Source of the DNA: Rubrimonas cliftonensis
GTDB lineage: Bacteria > Pseudomonadota > Alphaproteobacteria > Rhodobacterales > Rhodobacteraceae
Reading direction: 5' to 3'
NCBI RefSeq assembly: GCF_900107585.1
Contig: NZ_FNQM01000013.1
Location: forward strand, 42,712 to 106,711
Length of the DNA stretch: 64,000 bases
Of this stretch, positions 1-12,365 are shown one piece after another (position 1 is the stretch's first letter; every line of letters starts with the position of its first letter). The notes under the pieces are model-generated. The model did not search any database. It saw nothing but the letters and a program-made list of their open reading frames with translations, and was not told the origin of the DNA. The translations under genes were made by a program, and so were the position numbers.

Positions 1-639
1 CTCGAAGCCATCGACGCCGAGCTGGAGCTGATCGTCTGCATCACCGAGGGCATCCCCGTGCTCGACATGATGAAGGTGAAGCGCGCGCTGATGGGCTCGA
101 AGTCGGTGCTGATCGGGCCGAACTGCCCCGGCGTCATCACGCCGGACGCCTGCAAGATCGGCATCATGCCCGGCCACATCCACCGCCGCGGCTCGGTCGG
201 CGTCGTCTCGCGCTCGGGCACGCTGACCTATGAGGCCGTGAAGCAGACCACCGATGCGGGCCTCGGCCAGAGCACCTGCATCGGCATCGGCGGCGACCCG
301 ATCAAGGGCACCGAGCATCTCGACGCCATCGAGTGGCTGCTGCGCGACCCCGAGACGACGAGCATCATCATGATCGGCGAGATCGGCGGCGACGCCGAGG
401 AGACCGCCGCCCAGTTCATCGCCGACGAGAAGAAGGCCGGCCGCGGCAAGCCGGTCGCGGGCTTCATCGCCGGCCGCACCGCGCCGCCGGGCCGCCGCAT
501 GGGCCATGCGGGCGCGATCATCGCCGGCGGCAAGGGCGGCGCGGAGGACAAGATCGAGGCGATGAAATCCGCCGGCATCGTCGTGGCCGACAGCCCGGCG
601 GGTCTCGGCGAGGCCGTCATCAAGGCGATCGGAGGCTGA
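1..639 (+). CDS. sucD: Succinyl-CoA ligase alpha subunit, 3' part
   Basis: This is the C-terminal about 212 residues of the ADP/GDP-forming succinyl-CoA synthetase alpha subunit, a TCA-cycle enzyme working with SucC. The reading frame is open from base 1, so the start lies left of the window. The GHAGAI segment carries the active-site histidine that is phosphorylated during catalysis. The [10 protein letters not shown] stretch and the C-terminal AGLGEAV region are also typical. The stop lies one base before the next start, so it heads a run with DUF805 and the 2-oxoglutarate dehydrogenase genes, the next step back in the same cycle. Confidence 0.95.
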   Translation, partial: LEAIDAELELIVCITEGIPVLDMMKVKRALMGSKSVLIGPNCPGVITPDACKIGIMPGHIHRRGSVGVVSRSGTLTYEAVKQTTDAGLGQSTCIGIGGDPIKGTEHLDAIEWLLRDPETTSIIMIGEIGGDAEETAAQFIADEKKAGRGKPVAGFIAGRTAPPGRRMGHAGAIIAGGKGGAEDKIEAMKSAGIVVADSPAGLGEAVIKAIGG

Positions 640-640
640 G

Positions 641-1165
641 ATGGGCGTCCTTGAGGCCGTCTCGACCTGCCTGCGCAAGTACGCGACGTTCTCGGGGCGC
701 GCGGCGCGGCCGGAATACTGGTGGTTCGCGCTCGTGGTGGTGGCGCTGAACATCGCCGCGACGGCCGCCGATCTCACGTTCTTCGGCGTCGAGATGATCG
801 AGGTGGAGCGCACGGAGTCGCTGGCGGACGGCACGACGCGGACGATGGAGATGACCGCGGCGCAGCAGTCGGCCAGCCCCTTCGCGCTCGTCGTCTCGCT
901 GCTGACGTTCCTGCCTTTCCTCGCCGTGGGCTGGCGCAGGCTGCACGACACGGGGCGCTCTGGCTGGTGGCTGGTGGCGCCGAACGGCGCCGGGCTGCTG
1001 ACGGTCGTGCTGTCGGCGGCGGGCTTCTCGGTGGCGCCGGCGCTCGGCGGGGCGCTCGGCCTCGTTCTCGGACTCGTCATTCTCGTCCTGTGGATCCTAC
1101 TGATCTACTGGCTCGCAAGCCGGGGCGACACTGAGACCAACGCCTACGGCCCGCCGCCCGCCTGA
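641..1165 (+). CDS. DUF805 membrane protein
   Basis: This is a 174-residue inner-membrane protein of the DUF805 family, whose function is not known. The N-terminal SGRAARPEYWWF motif is characteristic. Hydrophobic segments lie near residues 25-43, 80-100, 115-140 and 145-165, and the WRRLHDTGRSGWW motif sits between the second and third. The ATG is one base after the sucD stop, so the two are probably cotranscribed. The product has no obvious enzymatic link to the TCA cycle; it is a passenger between sucD and sucA. Confidence 0.85.
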   Translation: MGVLEAVSTCLRKYATFSGRAARPEYWWFALVVVALNIAATAADLTFFGVEMIEVERTESLADGTTRTMEMTAAQQSASPFALVVSLLTFLPFLAVGWRRLHDTGRSGWWLVAPNGAGLLTVVLSAAGFSVAPALGGALGLVLGLVILVLWILLIYWLASRGDTETNAYGPPPA

Positions 1166-1298
1166 CGGGGGCGCGGCTTCTGTGCGCATCGACTTTTGGC
1201 GCCCCAGGGGCCAACAGGGTGCGAGTTTGCGCTGAGCGTCGCGACGGTCGCGGCGCCTCAATCAGGGACCTGGACGCCGCAAGGCGCCCCCGTGAGCC

Positions 1299-4244
1299 AT
1301 GACCGATCAGAGCGGAAACGACGCGTTCCACTCCACCTCCTTCCTGCAGGGCGGCAACGCGGAATACGTCGAGCAGATGTATGCCCGCTACGCGGCCAAC
1401 CCCAACGCCGTCGACGAGGGCTGGCGGGAGTTCTTCGCCGCGCTGGGCGACGAGAACATGGCGGTGCGCGAGGAAGCCGCCGGCGCCCCTTGGGAGCGCG
1501 CCGACTGGCCGCCGCAGATGAACGGCGAGCTGATCGCCGCGCTCGACGGCCAGTGGCCGGAGGCGGCGGCGGCGAAGATCGGCGAGAAGATCAGGGCGAA
1601 GGCCGACGCGGCCGGCGTCGAGGTCACGCCGGCGCAGATGCGCGCCGCCTCGCTCGATTCGATCCGTGCGATCATGTTCATCCGCAGCTTCCGCTCGCGC
1701 GGCCATCTCGGCGCGGACCTCGACCCGCTGAAGCTGAACCCGATGCCGGCGCACCCCGAGTTCGACCCGGCGTTCTTCGGCTTCAGGGAGGGCGACCTCG
1801 ACCGCCCGATCTTCATCGACAACGTGCTGGGCCTTGAGACCGCCACCATGCGCGAGATCCACGCGCTGGTGAAGCGCACCTACCAGGGCACCTTCGCGCT
1901 GCAGTTCATGCACCTGCAGGACCCCGAGGAGAAAAGCTGGCTGCAGTCCCGCATCGAGGGCTACGGCAAGGAGATCAGCTTCACCATCGAGGGCCGGCGC
2001 GCGATCCTCAACAAGCTGATCGAGGCGGAGGGCTTCGAGAAGTTCCTGCACGTCAAGTACCAGGGCACCAAGCGCTTCGGGCTCGACGGCGGCGAGGCGC
2101 TGATCCCGGCGCTGGAGCAGATCATCAAGCGCGGCGGCGCGCTGGGCGCGCAGGAGCTGGTGTTCGGCATGCCCCACCGCGGGCGGCTCTCGGTGCTGGC
2201 GGCGGTGATGGGCAAGCCCTACCGCGCCATCTTCAACGAGTTCCAGGGCGGCAGCTTCAAGCCCGACAGCGTCGACGGCTCGGGCGACGTGAAATACCAT
2301 CTCGGCGCGAGCTCCGACCGCGAGTTCGACGGCAACAGCGTCCACATCTCGCTGACCGCCAACCCCTCGCACCTAGAGGCGGTGAACCCGGTCGTGCTCG
2401 GCAAGGTCCGCGCCAAGCAGGAGCAGGCGGGGCGCGACCGCACCAAGGTCATCCCGGTGCTGCTGCACGGCGACGCCGCCTTTGCGGGGCAGGGCGTGGT
2501 GGCGGAGTGCTTCGGCCTCTCCGGCCTGCGCGGCCACCGCACCGGCGGCACCATGCACATCATCGTCAACAACCAGATCGGGTTCACGACCTCGCCGGCC
2601 TTCTCGCGCTCCTCGCCCTACCCGACCGACATCGCCAAGATGGTCGACGCGCCGATCTTCCACGTGAACGGCGACGACCCCGAGGCGGTGGTGCACGCCG
2701 CCAAAGTCGCGACCGAATATCGCCAGAAGTTCCAGAAGGACGTCGTCATCGACATCTTCTGCTACCGCCGGTTCGGGCACAACGAGGGCGACGAGCCCAT
2801 GTTCACCCAGCCGCTGATGTACAAGGCGATCAAGAAGCAGAAGACCACGCTGCAGCTTTACGGCCAGCGGCTGATCGACGACGGGCTGATCTCGCGCACC
2901 GAACTCGACGAGGCGCGCGCCGAGTTCGCCGAGCGCATGAACGCCGCCTTCGAGGCCGGGCGCGACTACAAGCCCAACAAGGCCGACTGGCTCGACGGGC
3001 GCTGGAAGCATCTCGAAAGCGGGCAGGGCGACTACCAGCCCGGCGACACCGCCACGGCGATGGAGACGCTGCGCGAGATCGGCCGCGGCATCTCGACCAT
3101 CCCCGAAGGCTTCTCGCCCCACCGCACCATCGAGCGGCTGATGGCGGCCAAGCGCGAGATGATCGACACCGGCGAGGGCATCGACTGGGCGACGGCCGAG
3201 GCGCTCGCCTTCGGCGCGCTGTTGCTCGAAGGCTACCCTGTTCGCCTGTCGGGGCAGGACTGCACGCGCGGCACCTTCTCCCAGCGCCACAGCGGCATCG
3301 TCGATCAGGAGACCGAGGAGCGCCACTACCCGCTCAACCACATCCGCGAGGGGCAGTCGCAGTACGAGGTCATCGACTCGATGCTCTCCGAATACGCGGT
3401 GCTCGGCTACGAATACGGCTACACGCTGTCTGAGCCGAACGCGCTGGTGCTGTGGGAGGCGCAGTTCGGCGACTTCGCCAACGGCGCCCAGATCATGATC
3501 GACCAGTTCATCTGCTCGGGCGAGGCGAAGTGGCTGCGCATGTCGGGCCTCGTGATGCTGCTGCCGCACGGCTACGAGGGGCAGGGGCCCGAGCACTCCT
3601 CGGCGCGTCTGGAGCGGTTCCTGCAGCTCTCCGCACAGGACAACTGGATCATCGCCAACTGCACCACTCCGGCGAACTATTTCCACATCCTGCGGCGGCA
3701 GCTGCACCGGAGCTTCCGCAAGCCGCTGATCCTTATGACGCCCAAATCATTGCTGCGTCACAAGAAATGCGTGAGCAAGCTGAAGGAGATGGCCGACGGC
3801 TCCAGCTTCCACCGGGTTCTGTGGGACGATGCGGAGTTGGGCGGCGCCGACATCACGCTGAAGGCGGACGACAAGATCAGCCGCGTCGTGATCTGCTCGG
3901 GCAAGGTCTACTATGACCTGCTGGAGGAGCGCGACAGGCGTGGACTCGACGACGTTTACATCCTGCGGCTGGAGCAGTTCTACCCGTTCCCGGCGATGTC
4001 GCTGACCAAGGAGCTGGGGCGCTTCAAGCAGGCCGACGTGATCTGGTGCCAGGAAGAGCCGAAGAACCAGGGCGCGTGGACTTTCGTGGAGCCCAATCTG
4101 GAATGGGTGCTGGGCCGCATCGGCTGCGCGACCACGCGGCCGCGCTATGCGGGCCGCTCGGCGTCGGCGTCGCCGGCGACAGGCCTCGCCTCGCGCCACA
4201 AGCAGGAACAGGCTGATCTGATCGACGCGGCGTTGGCCGGCTGA
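1299..4244 (+). CDS. sucA: 2-oxoglutarate dehydrogenase E1 component
   Basis: This 981-residue thiamine-diphosphate enzyme decarboxylates 2-oxoglutarate and passes the succinyl group to the lipoyl arm of E2. The N terminus [14 protein letters not shown] is the short E2-docking segment found in alphaproteobacterial OdhA/SucA. The [10 protein letters not shown] and [12 protein letters not shown] blocks belong to the ThDP/Mg2+ core, and the [14 protein letters not shown] block to the transketolase-like pyrimidine domain. Length is close to the family norm. About 130 bases separate it from DUF805, enough for its own promoter. sucB follows after 28 bases. Confidence 0.97.
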   Translation: MTDQSGNDAFHSTSFLQGGNAEYVEQMYARYAANPNAVDEGWREFFAALGDENMAVREEAAGAPWERADWPPQMNGELIAALDGQWPEAAAAKIGEKIRAKADAAGVEVTPAQMRAASLDSIRAIMFIRSFRSRGHLGADLDPLKLNPMPAHPEFDPAFFGFREGDLDRPIFIDNVLGLETATMREIHALVKRTYQGTFALQFMHLQDPEEKSWLQSRIEGYGKEISFTIEGRRAILNKLIEAEGFEKFLHVKYQGTKRFGLDGGEALIPALEQIIKRGGALGAQELVFGMPHRGRLSVLAAVMGKPYRAIFNEFQGGSFKPDSVDGSGDVKYHLGASSDREFDGNSVHISLTANPSHLEAVNPVVLGKVRAKQEQAGRDRTKVIPVLLHGDAAFAGQGVVAECFGLSGLRGHRTGGTMHIIVNNQIGFTTSPAFSRSSPYPTDIAKMVDAPIFHVNGDDPEAVVHAAKVATEYRQKFQKDVVIDIFCYRRFGHNEGDEPMFTQPLMYKAIKKQKTTLQLYGQRLIDDGLISRTELDEARAEFAERMNAAFEAGRDYKPNKADWLDGRWKHLESGQGDYQPGDTATAMETLREIGRGISTIPEGFSPHRTIERLMAAKREMIDTGEGIDWATAEALAFGALLLEGYPVRLSGQDCTRGTFSQRHSGIVDQETEERHYPLNHIREGQSQYEVIDSMLSEYAVLGYEYGYTLSEPNALVLWEAQFGDFANGAQIMIDQFICSGEAKWLRMSGLVMLLPHGYEGQGPEHSSARLERFLQLSAQDNWIIANCTTPANYFHILRRQLHRSFRKPLILMTPKSLLRHKKCVSKLKEMADGSSFHRVLWDDAELGGADITLKADDKISRVVICSGKVYYDLLEERDRRGLDDVYILRLEQFYPFPAMSLTKELGRFKQADVIWCQEEPKNQGAWTFVEPNLEWVLGRIGCATTRPRYAGRSASASPATGLASRHKQEQADLIDAALAG

Positions 4245-4272
4245 GCGCAGCAACCTCGAGGGGAAGACGACG

Positions 4273-5505
<1,233 letters not shown>

Positions 5506-5532
5506 CGGCGTGAGCCGCCCCATGAGCCGCCC

Positions 5533-6183
5533 GTGATCCGCTTCGACCACATCGCGCTCGCCGCCGACACGCTGGAGGCGGGCGCGGACCTTGTCCGGGC
5601 GCGGCTCGGCGTCAAAATCGGGCCGGGCGGAGCGCATCCGCTGATGGGCACGCACAACCTGCTCGGCGCGACGGGACCGGACAGCTTCCTGGAAGTGATC
5701 GCCGCCGACCCCGGCGCCCCCCCCGCCCGTCCGCGCTGGTTCGGTCTCGACCGCCCGGAGACGCTGACGCATGGCCCGCGCCCCTTCCTCGTCGCCGCGA
5801 CCGACGATCTGGACGCGGCGCTGGCGGCGGCGGCGCGCGCCGGGTTCGACCTTGGCCGGCCGGAGGCGCTGAGGCGGGGCGAGTTGCATTGGCGCTTCGC
5901 CGTGACCGCGAACGGCGCGCCCGCCGAGGACGGCGCCGCGCCGCTGCTGATCGAGTGGCCGGCGGGGCCGCATCCGGCGGGCCGCATGGCCGACGCCGGG
6001 CTGCGCTGCGCCGGCGTCACGCTGCGCACGCCGAGGCCCGAACGCCTCCGCGCGCTTATGGCGGCGCTGGGCGCGGCCAACCTTTTCGCGATAGCCGAAG
6101 GGGCGGCGGGCGTCGTCGCGACGTTCACCGGCCCCGGAGGCGCAGGCGGGACGCTCGAACCGATGATGGAGGCCCTCCCGTGA
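5533..6183 (+). CDS. Glyoxalase-like (VOC) domain protein
   Basis: This 216-residue protein resembles the glyoxalase-like domain family in the vicinal oxygen chelate superfamily. The N-terminal FDHIALAADTLEAG is the first VOC strand with its putative metal-binding histidine. I take GTG at 5533 as start because the nearby ATG at 5522 closes after four codons. The gene sits inside the 2-oxoglutarate dehydrogenase operon between sucB and the MAPEG gene and overlaps the latter by four bases. Substrate is not predictable; it is not an obvious lactoylglutathione lyase. Confidence 0.75.
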   Translation: MIRFDHIALAADTLEAGADLVRARLGVKIGPGGAHPLMGTHNLLGATGPDSFLEVIAADPGAPPARPRWFGLDRPETLTHGPRPFLVAATDDLDAALAAAARAGFDLGRPEALRRGELHWRFAVTANGAPAEDGAAPLLIEWPAGPHPAGRMADAGLRCAGVTLRTPRPERLRALMAALGAANLFAIAEGAAGVVATFTGPGGAGGTLEPMMEALP

Positions 6184-6569
6184 CCCCCGAACTCACCGTC
6201 CTCTCGCTCGCCCTGCTGCTCGCCATCGCCCAGCTGTTCCTGTTCGCCGTACCGGCGAACAGGGACATCGGCACGAGATATCTCGCCGGGCCGCGCGACG
6301 AAGGCGTGAAGCTCGAAGGCCGCACCGCCCGACTGCAACGCGCCTTCCAGAACCACATCGAGGGGCTGGCGCTGTTCACGCCGGCCGCGCTGGTCGTCGC
6401 GGTTTCGGGGCAGTCGACCGCCTTCACCGCCGCCTGCGCCTGGGCCTACCTGCTCGCGCGGGTGGTCTATGTGCCCGCCTACGCCTACGGTTGGGCGCCA
6501 TGGCGCTCGGCGATCTGGGCCGTCGGGCTCCTCGCCACCGTCCTCATGCTGCTCGCTGCGCTGTTCTAG
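6180..6569 (+). CDS. MAPEG family membrane protein
   Basis: This 129-residue integral membrane protein belongs to the MAPEG family (membrane-associated proteins in eicosanoid and glutathione metabolism). Hydrophobic helices lie at about 4-24, 58-78, 80-98 and 108-128. The family-type RLQRAFQNHIEGLALF motif is at about 48-63. The GTG start at 6180 overlaps the stop of the preceding gene as GTGA, indicating translational coupling. Bacterial members can be glutathione transferases, but this one is uncharacterised and appears to be a passenger in the sucAB-lpd operon. Confidence 0.8.
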   Translation: MTPELTVLSLALLLAIAQLFLFAVPANRDIGTRYLAGPRDEGVKLEGRTARLQRAFQNHIEGLALFTPAALVVAVSGQSTAFTAACAWAYLLARVVYVPAYAYGWAPWRSAIWAVGLLATVLMLLAALF

Positions 6570-6578
6570 GAGAACCCC

Positions 6579-7976
<1,398 letters not shown>

Positions 7977-8101
7977 GGCGAAACGGCCCGCCGGAAGCGG
8001 GAAAATCGTCAGGCGTGAACGATCCGTTTCCCGTCGCGCACTGACGCGGCGGGAAATCCTGCTTATGTGGCGCTGCAACACATCGTCATGAGGGACAGCA
8101 G

Positions 8102-8623
8102 ATGAACCTGCTCGGCATTTCCGGCTCGCTCAGGGCCGACAGCCTGAACACGCAGCTCGTGAGCGTCGCGGCCGAGGCGTTCGGCGACGCGGACTTCACG
8201 CTCGCCGACCTGCGCCTGCCGCTCTACGACGGCGATCTTGAGGACAGGGGGATGCCGGCGGAGGTGACGACCCTCGTCGACCAGATCCGCGCGGCGGATG
8301 CGATCATCATCTCGACGCCGGAATACAACGCCGGCCTGTCCGGCGTGCTGAAGAACGCGCTCGACTGGGTCAGCCGGATTCCGCCGATGGCCTTCGCCGG
8401 CAAGCCGACCGCGATCATGTCCGCCGCCGCCGGCAAGGCGGGGGGCGCGCGGGCGCAGATGACGCTGCGTCACTGCCTCGTGGCGTTCCGCCCGCGCATC
8501 GTGCTCGGGCCGGAAATCATGGTCGGCGGCGCCATGAGCGCGTTCGAGGACGGCAGGCTCACCGACGAAATGGCGGTCAAGCTCGTCGCGGACCAGATGG
8601 CCGCGCTGCGCGCCATGGTCTGA
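8102..8623 (+). CDS. NADPH-dependent FMN reductase family protein
   Basis: This 173-residue flavodoxin-fold protein resembles NAD(P)H:FMN/quinone reductases (ArsH/ChrR/azoreductase type). The N-terminal GISGSLRADSLN is the FMN-phosphate loop, and STPEYNAGLSGVLKNALDW at about residues 66-84 is the family signature that contacts flavin and the neighbouring subunit. It is monocistronic, 125 bases after lpdA and convergent with the copper ATPase gene. It likely acts as a cytosolic two-electron reductase; the physiological acceptor is unknown. Confidence 0.85.
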   Translation: MNLLGISGSLRADSLNTQLVSVAAEAFGDADFTLADLRLPLYDGDLEDRGMPAEVTTLVDQIRAADAIIISTPEYNAGLSGVLKNALDWVSRIPPMAFAGKPTAIMSAAAGKAGGARAQMTLRHCLVAFRPRIVLGPEIMVGGAMSAFEDGRLTDEMAVKLVADQMAALRAMV

Positions 8624-8645
8624 CGGGGCGCGCCCGCCAGGCGGC

Positions 8646-11126
8646 TCAGCCCGCCCGGCGCAGCCTCAGCGCGTTGGCGACGACGCTGACTGACGAGAGC
8701 GCCATCGCCGCGCCCGCCAGCATCGGCGAGAGCGTAACGCCCCAGGACGCCAGCACCCCCGCCGCAACGGGAATCAGCGCGGCGTTGTAGCCGAACGCCC
8801 AGACGAGGTTCTGGCGGATGTTCGCCATCGTCGCCCGCGAGAGGCGCACGGCCTTCGCCGCGGCGGCGAGGTCATCCGCCATCAGCACCACGTCCGCGCT
8901 CTCGATGGCGATGTCGGTTCCTGCCCCGATGGCCACACCAACGTCGGCCTGCGCAAGGGCGGGCGCGTCGTTGACGCCGTCGCCGATGAAGGCGACCCGG
9001 CGGCCTGACGTCTGAAGCGCCGCGACGACCTCGGCCTTCTCGGCGGGCAGCACGCCGGCATGGACCGTTTCGAGCCCGAGCTGACGGGCCACGGCGCGCG
9101 CGGCGGCCTCGGCGTCTCCGGTGACCATCACGAGCTTGAGGCCCAGCGCCTTAAGCTCCGCGAGCGCCGCCCCGGCGCCCGGCTTGATCGGATCGGCCAC
9201 GGCGATCAGCCCGGCGGGCCGGCCGTCGACGGCGACGCAGAGGGCCGTCGCGCCGGCTTCGTCAGCGCGCGCGGCCGCCGCCGAGAGCGGCGCGAGGTCG
9301 ACGCCCGCCTCGCGCAGCATCCGCGCAGAGCCCACGAGGACGAGCCTTCCTGCAACGGTCGCCGAGACGCCGCGGCCCGTCTCCGCCCGGAAGCCGTCGG
9401 CCGACGCAGGGGCAAGGCCCCGCGCCGCGGCGGCCTCGCGCACGGCGCGGGCGACGGGGTGCTCCGAGAGGGCCTCCACCGCCGCCGCATCGGCGAGAAG
9501 CGCGGCGCCGTCGCCGTCGAGCGCCGTCACCTCCGTCACCGCGGGACGGCCTTCGGTGAGCGTGCCGGTCTTGTCGAAGGCGGCCACATCGACGTCGCGC
9601 AGGGCCTGAAGCGCCGCACCGCGCCGGAAAAGCACGCCAAGCTCGGCGCCGCGCCCGGTCCCCACCACAATGGATATCGGCGTCGCCAGACCCATGGCGC
9701 AGGGACAGGCGACGATCAGCACCGCGACGGCGTGCGACACCGCCTGCTCCGGCGCCGCCCAGAGCCAGAAGCCGAGCGTCAGCGCCGCGACGACGAGGAT
9801 CGCCGGAACGAACCACAGCGTCACCCGGTTGACCAGCGACTGGATCGGCAGCTTGGCGCCCTGGGCCGTCTCGACCATGGCGACGATCCGGGCGAGCAGC
9901 GTGTCGGCGCCGACGCGCTCGGCGCGGAAGGTCAGCGCGCCGGCGCCGTTGACCGTGCCGCCCGTCACCGCGTCGCCGGGGCCCTTGCGCGCAGGCGCCG
10001 GCTCACCCGTCACCATGCTCTCGTCGATCCAGCTCTCGCCCTCGGTCACCACGCCGTCGACCGGCGCGCGTGCGCCGGGGCGCAGAAGCACGAGTTCGCC
10101 CACGGCCAGCGCCGCCACGGTCTTCTCCACCGGAACGCCCTCGCGCAGCACGAGCGCGGTGGGCGGCTGCAAGGCGACGAGACTGCGGATGGCGGCGCCG
10201 GCGCGGCCCCGCGCCCGGCCCTCCAGCCAGCGGCCGAGCAGGATGAGCGTCACGATCACGGCGCCGCTCTCGAAGTACACATGGCCCGCGGCTTCCGCCG
10301 TCGGCCCCGCCGCGATCAGCGCGGCCGTCGAATAGGCCCACGCCGCGCCTGCGCCCAGCATCACCAGCGCGTTCATGTCCGGCGCGCCGCGCGCAAGCGC
10401 CCGAGCGCCGTCCACGAAGAACGCCCGCCCCGGCCCGAACAGGACGACGCTAGCGAGCGCGAACGCCAGCCATCCGGCGAAGCCGCCGAGCGCGGACGCG
10501 GCCCACGCGCCGAAGGCGGGCGACGCATGCCCGCCCATCTCCAGGACCACGAGCGGCGCCGTGGCGAGGCCGGCGAGCGCGGCGCGTCGGCCGAGCGCCG
10601 CCGTCTCGCGCGCCGCGGCCCCCTCGCCGCGATCGGCGGCGGCTCCGGGAACATGCTCCTCCACAAGCGGATACCCGGCTTTCCGGGCGGCTGCGGACAG
10701 CGCCTCGCGCGGGGTTGCGCCGAGGCTGCGCACTTTCGCCCGCCCGGTCGCGAGGTTGACCGAGACATCCCTGACCCGAGGCGCCGCGGCGAGGGCGGCC
10801 TCGAGCCGCCCGACGCAGGCCCCGCAGCGCAGGCCCGAGACGTCGAAACTCGCTTCGGTCAACCCGGGGGCGTAGCCCGCGTCTCGCACGGCGCGCTCGA
10901 CGGCGGCCCAGCCGCCTTCGGGCGTCAAAGTCACGGTGGCGCGGCGCGCGGCGAAGTTCACCGAGGCCGACGCCACGCCCGGCGCCGCATCGAGCGACCG
11001 CTGGATGCGCGCGGCGCATCCGCCGCACGTCATCCCCTCGACGGCGAATGCGGCGGAGCGCCCGTCATCGGTCGCGCCCGCCCGCCCGCCGCGGTCGGCG
11101 TCCTCAGGGGGGGTCGAACCGTCCAT
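8646..11126 (-). CDS. copA: Copper-translocating P-type ATPase
   Basis: This is an 826-residue P1B-type ATPase that exports Cu(I). Two N-terminal heavy-metal-binding domains carry GMTCGGC (Cys34/Cys37) and GLRCGAC (Cys101/Cys104). The transmembrane metal site is CPC at 474-476, the phosphorylated aspartate is Asp518 in DKTGT, and SEHP and GDGVNDAP follow in the nucleotide-binding and hinge regions. GGAGGTGA lies five bases before the ATG. The promoter upstream has a CueR-type dyad, supporting copper rather than zinc as substrate. No copper chaperone or cueR gene lies in the window. Confidence 0.95.
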   Translation of the reverse strand: MDGSTPPEDADRGGRAGATDDGRSAAFAVEGMTCGGCAARIQRSLDAAPGVASASVNFAARRATVTLTPEGGWAAVERAVRDAGYAPGLTEASFDVSGLRCGACVGRLEAALAAAPRVRDVSVNLATGRAKVRSLGATPREALSAAARKAGYPLVEEHVPGAAADRGEGAAARETAALGRRAALAGLATAPLVVLEMGGHASPAFGAWAASALGGFAGWLAFALASVVLFGPGRAFFVDGARALARGAPDMNALVMLGAGAAWAYSTAALIAAGPTAEAAGHVYFESGAVIVTLILLGRWLEGRARGRAGAAIRSLVALQPPTALVLREGVPVEKTVAALAVGELVLLRPGARAPVDGVVTEGESWIDESMVTGEPAPARKGPGDAVTGGTVNGAGALTFRAERVGADTLLARIVAMVETAQGAKLPIQSLVNRVTLWFVPAILVVAALTLGFWLWAAPEQAVSHAVAVLIVACPCAMGLATPISIVVGTGRGAELGVLFRRGAALQALRDVDVAAFDKTGTLTEGRPAVTEVTALDGDGAALLADAAAVEALSEHPVARAVREAAAARGLAPASADGFRAETGRGVSATVAGRLVLVGSARMLREAGVDLAPLSAAAARADEAGATALCVAVDGRPAGLIAVADPIKPGAGAALAELKALGLKLVMVTGDAEAAARAVARQLGLETVHAGVLPAEKAEVVAALQTSGRRVAFIGDGVNDAPALAQADVGVAIGAGTDIAIESADVVLMADDLAAAAKAVRLSRATMANIRQNLVWAFGYNAALIPVAAGVLASWGVTLSPMLAGAAMALSSVSVVANALRLRRAG

Positions 11127-11153
11127 CTAGTCACCTCCGCACCGTCGGGAGCG

Positions 11154-11184
11154 GAGATGGGGCTTCCAGCAAGTGGAAGGTCAA
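11154..11184 (-). promoter_or_regulatory. CueR-type copper-responsive promoter of copA
   Basis: Reading the minus strand, a -35 TTGACC (11184-11179) is followed by a 19-base spacer and a weak -10 CATCTC (11159-11154). The spacer is filled by the dyad CTTCCA-N5-TGGAAG (11179-11163). An over-long 19-base spacer with a central dyad is the hallmark of MerR/CueR-controlled promoters. The sequence closely resembles what I recall of the E. coli copA promoter. It lies about 28-58 bases upstream of the copA start codon. Confidence 0.8.
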
Positions 11185-11324
11185 GCGCCGCCGGACATGC
11201 GCGGCTCGGCGTCGCAGCCGGGCGCGGCTTGCAAATGGCGGTCGGCGTGGCAGGGTGGCGGTTCAAAACCGGTTCCGGCGCAGGCTTGCGTCAACGGAGC
11301 CGCATCCGGGGAGACGTGATCAAG

Positions 11325-12305
11325 ATGACCATCCTTCTGACGCGCCGCGGGCTCGCCGCCTGCGCAGCAGCCTTCGCGCTTTCGCTGGGCGGCGTCGCCC
11401 AGGCCGAGCCGAAGATCGGCAGCGTGCACTTCCTCATTCCCGGCGGCGCCGGCGGCGGCTGGGACGGCACCGCCCGCGGCGTGGGCGAGGCGCTGACCAG
11501 GGCCGGCCTCGTCGGAAACGCATCGTTCGAGAACATGTCGGGCGGCGGCGGCGGCAAGGCGATGACCTGGCTGATCGACAACGCCCGGTCCAACTACAAC
11601 GTGCTGATGGTCAACTCGACGCCGATGATCATCCGCGGACTAAACGGTGAGGTCGACCAGACCTTCCGCGACCTGACCAACATCGCCGGCGTCGTCGGCG
11701 ACTATGCGGCGCTCGTCGTCAACACCGACAGCCCGATCAACAGTTTCGGCGACCTCAAGGCCGCCTACGACGCCAACCCCAACCAGGTCGCCATCGGCGG
11801 CGGCTCGGTGCCGGGCGGGATGGACCATCTGATCACCTCGATGATCATGCAGGCGTCCGGCGCCGACCCGCTGGCGGTCAAGTACATTCCCTACGACACC
11901 GGCGGCCCTGCGATGGCGGCGCTGCTGTCGGGCGAGATCAAGGCGCTCTCGACCGGGCTCTCCGAGGCCATCGAGCTGGCGCGGGCCGGCGAGGTGAAGA
12001 TCATCGGCATCACGGCGACCGAGCGCGTGCCCGCCTATCCCGACGCGCCGACCTTCAGGGAGCAGGGCGTCGACATGGAGTTCGTCAACTGGCGCGGCTT
12101 CTTCGCGGCGCCGGGCCTGCCGGAGGATCAGGCGGCGGCCTACCGCGAGACCATCGCGGCGATGTACGAGACCGAGGCGTGGGAAGAGGTGCGGGCCCGC
12201 AACGGCTGGGTGAACATCCACAACTCGGGCCCCGAGTTCACGGCGTTCCTGGAGAAGCAGGAAGCCGAGATGAAGGCGCTGATGACCAAGCTGGGCTTCC
12301 TCTGA
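11325..12305 (+). CDS. tctC: Tripartite tricarboxylate transporter, periplasmic binding protein
   Basis: This 326-residue solute-binding protein of the TTT family has a signal peptide ending near ALSLGGVAQA. The mature start has the TctC pattern VHFLIPGGAGGGWDGTARG, the strand-loop that binds carboxylates. I chose ATG 11325 over the in-frame GTG 11316 because GGGGAG lies about eleven bases before the ATG but only two before the GTG. It is the first gene of tctCBA. Related binding proteins recognise citrate, tartrate, dicarboxylates or aromatic acids; the substrate cannot be told here. Confidence 0.92.
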   Translation: MTILLTRRGLAACAAAFALSLGGVAQAEPKIGSVHFLIPGGAGGGWDGTARGVGEALTRAGLVGNASFENMSGGGGGKAMTWLIDNARSNYNVLMVNSTPMIIRGLNGEVDQTFRDLTNIAGVVGDYAALVVNTDSPINSFGDLKAAYDANPNQVAIGGGSVPGGMDHLITSMIMQASGADPLAVKYIPYDTGGPAMAALLSGEIKALSTGLSEAIELARAGEVKIIGITATERVPAYPDAPTFREQGVDMEFVNWRGFFAAPGLPEDQAAAYRETIAAMYETEAWEEVRARNGWVNIHNSGPEFTAFLEKQEAEMKALMTKLGFL

Positions 12306-12312
12306 CGCCCCC

Positions 12313-12346
12313 CGCCCGTGCGGAGGGAAAACCCTTCGCGCGGGCG
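12313..12346 (+). promoter_or_regulatory. Strong hairpin between tctC and tctB
   Basis: A 15-base-pair stem (12313-12327 with 12332-12346, two G-U pairs) closes an AAAA loop, seven bases after the tctC stop. No T-tract follows, so it is not a typical intrinsic terminator. Such hairpins after binding-protein genes usually protect the upstream message from 3' exonucleases or cause partial termination. The effect is more binding protein than permease. Confidence 0.75.
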
Positions 12347-12365
12347 CTTCACGGAAGGCCCGCCC

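Noticed and set aside
1190..1216. Dyad upstream of sucA as a terminator or riboswitch
   Set aside because: The stem has a mismatch and a very short loop, with no T-tract and no known aptamer pattern.
2655..2675. CACGTG-centred sequence in sucA as a third parS
   Set aside because: Only 11 of 16 positions match, and it is far from the parS cluster.
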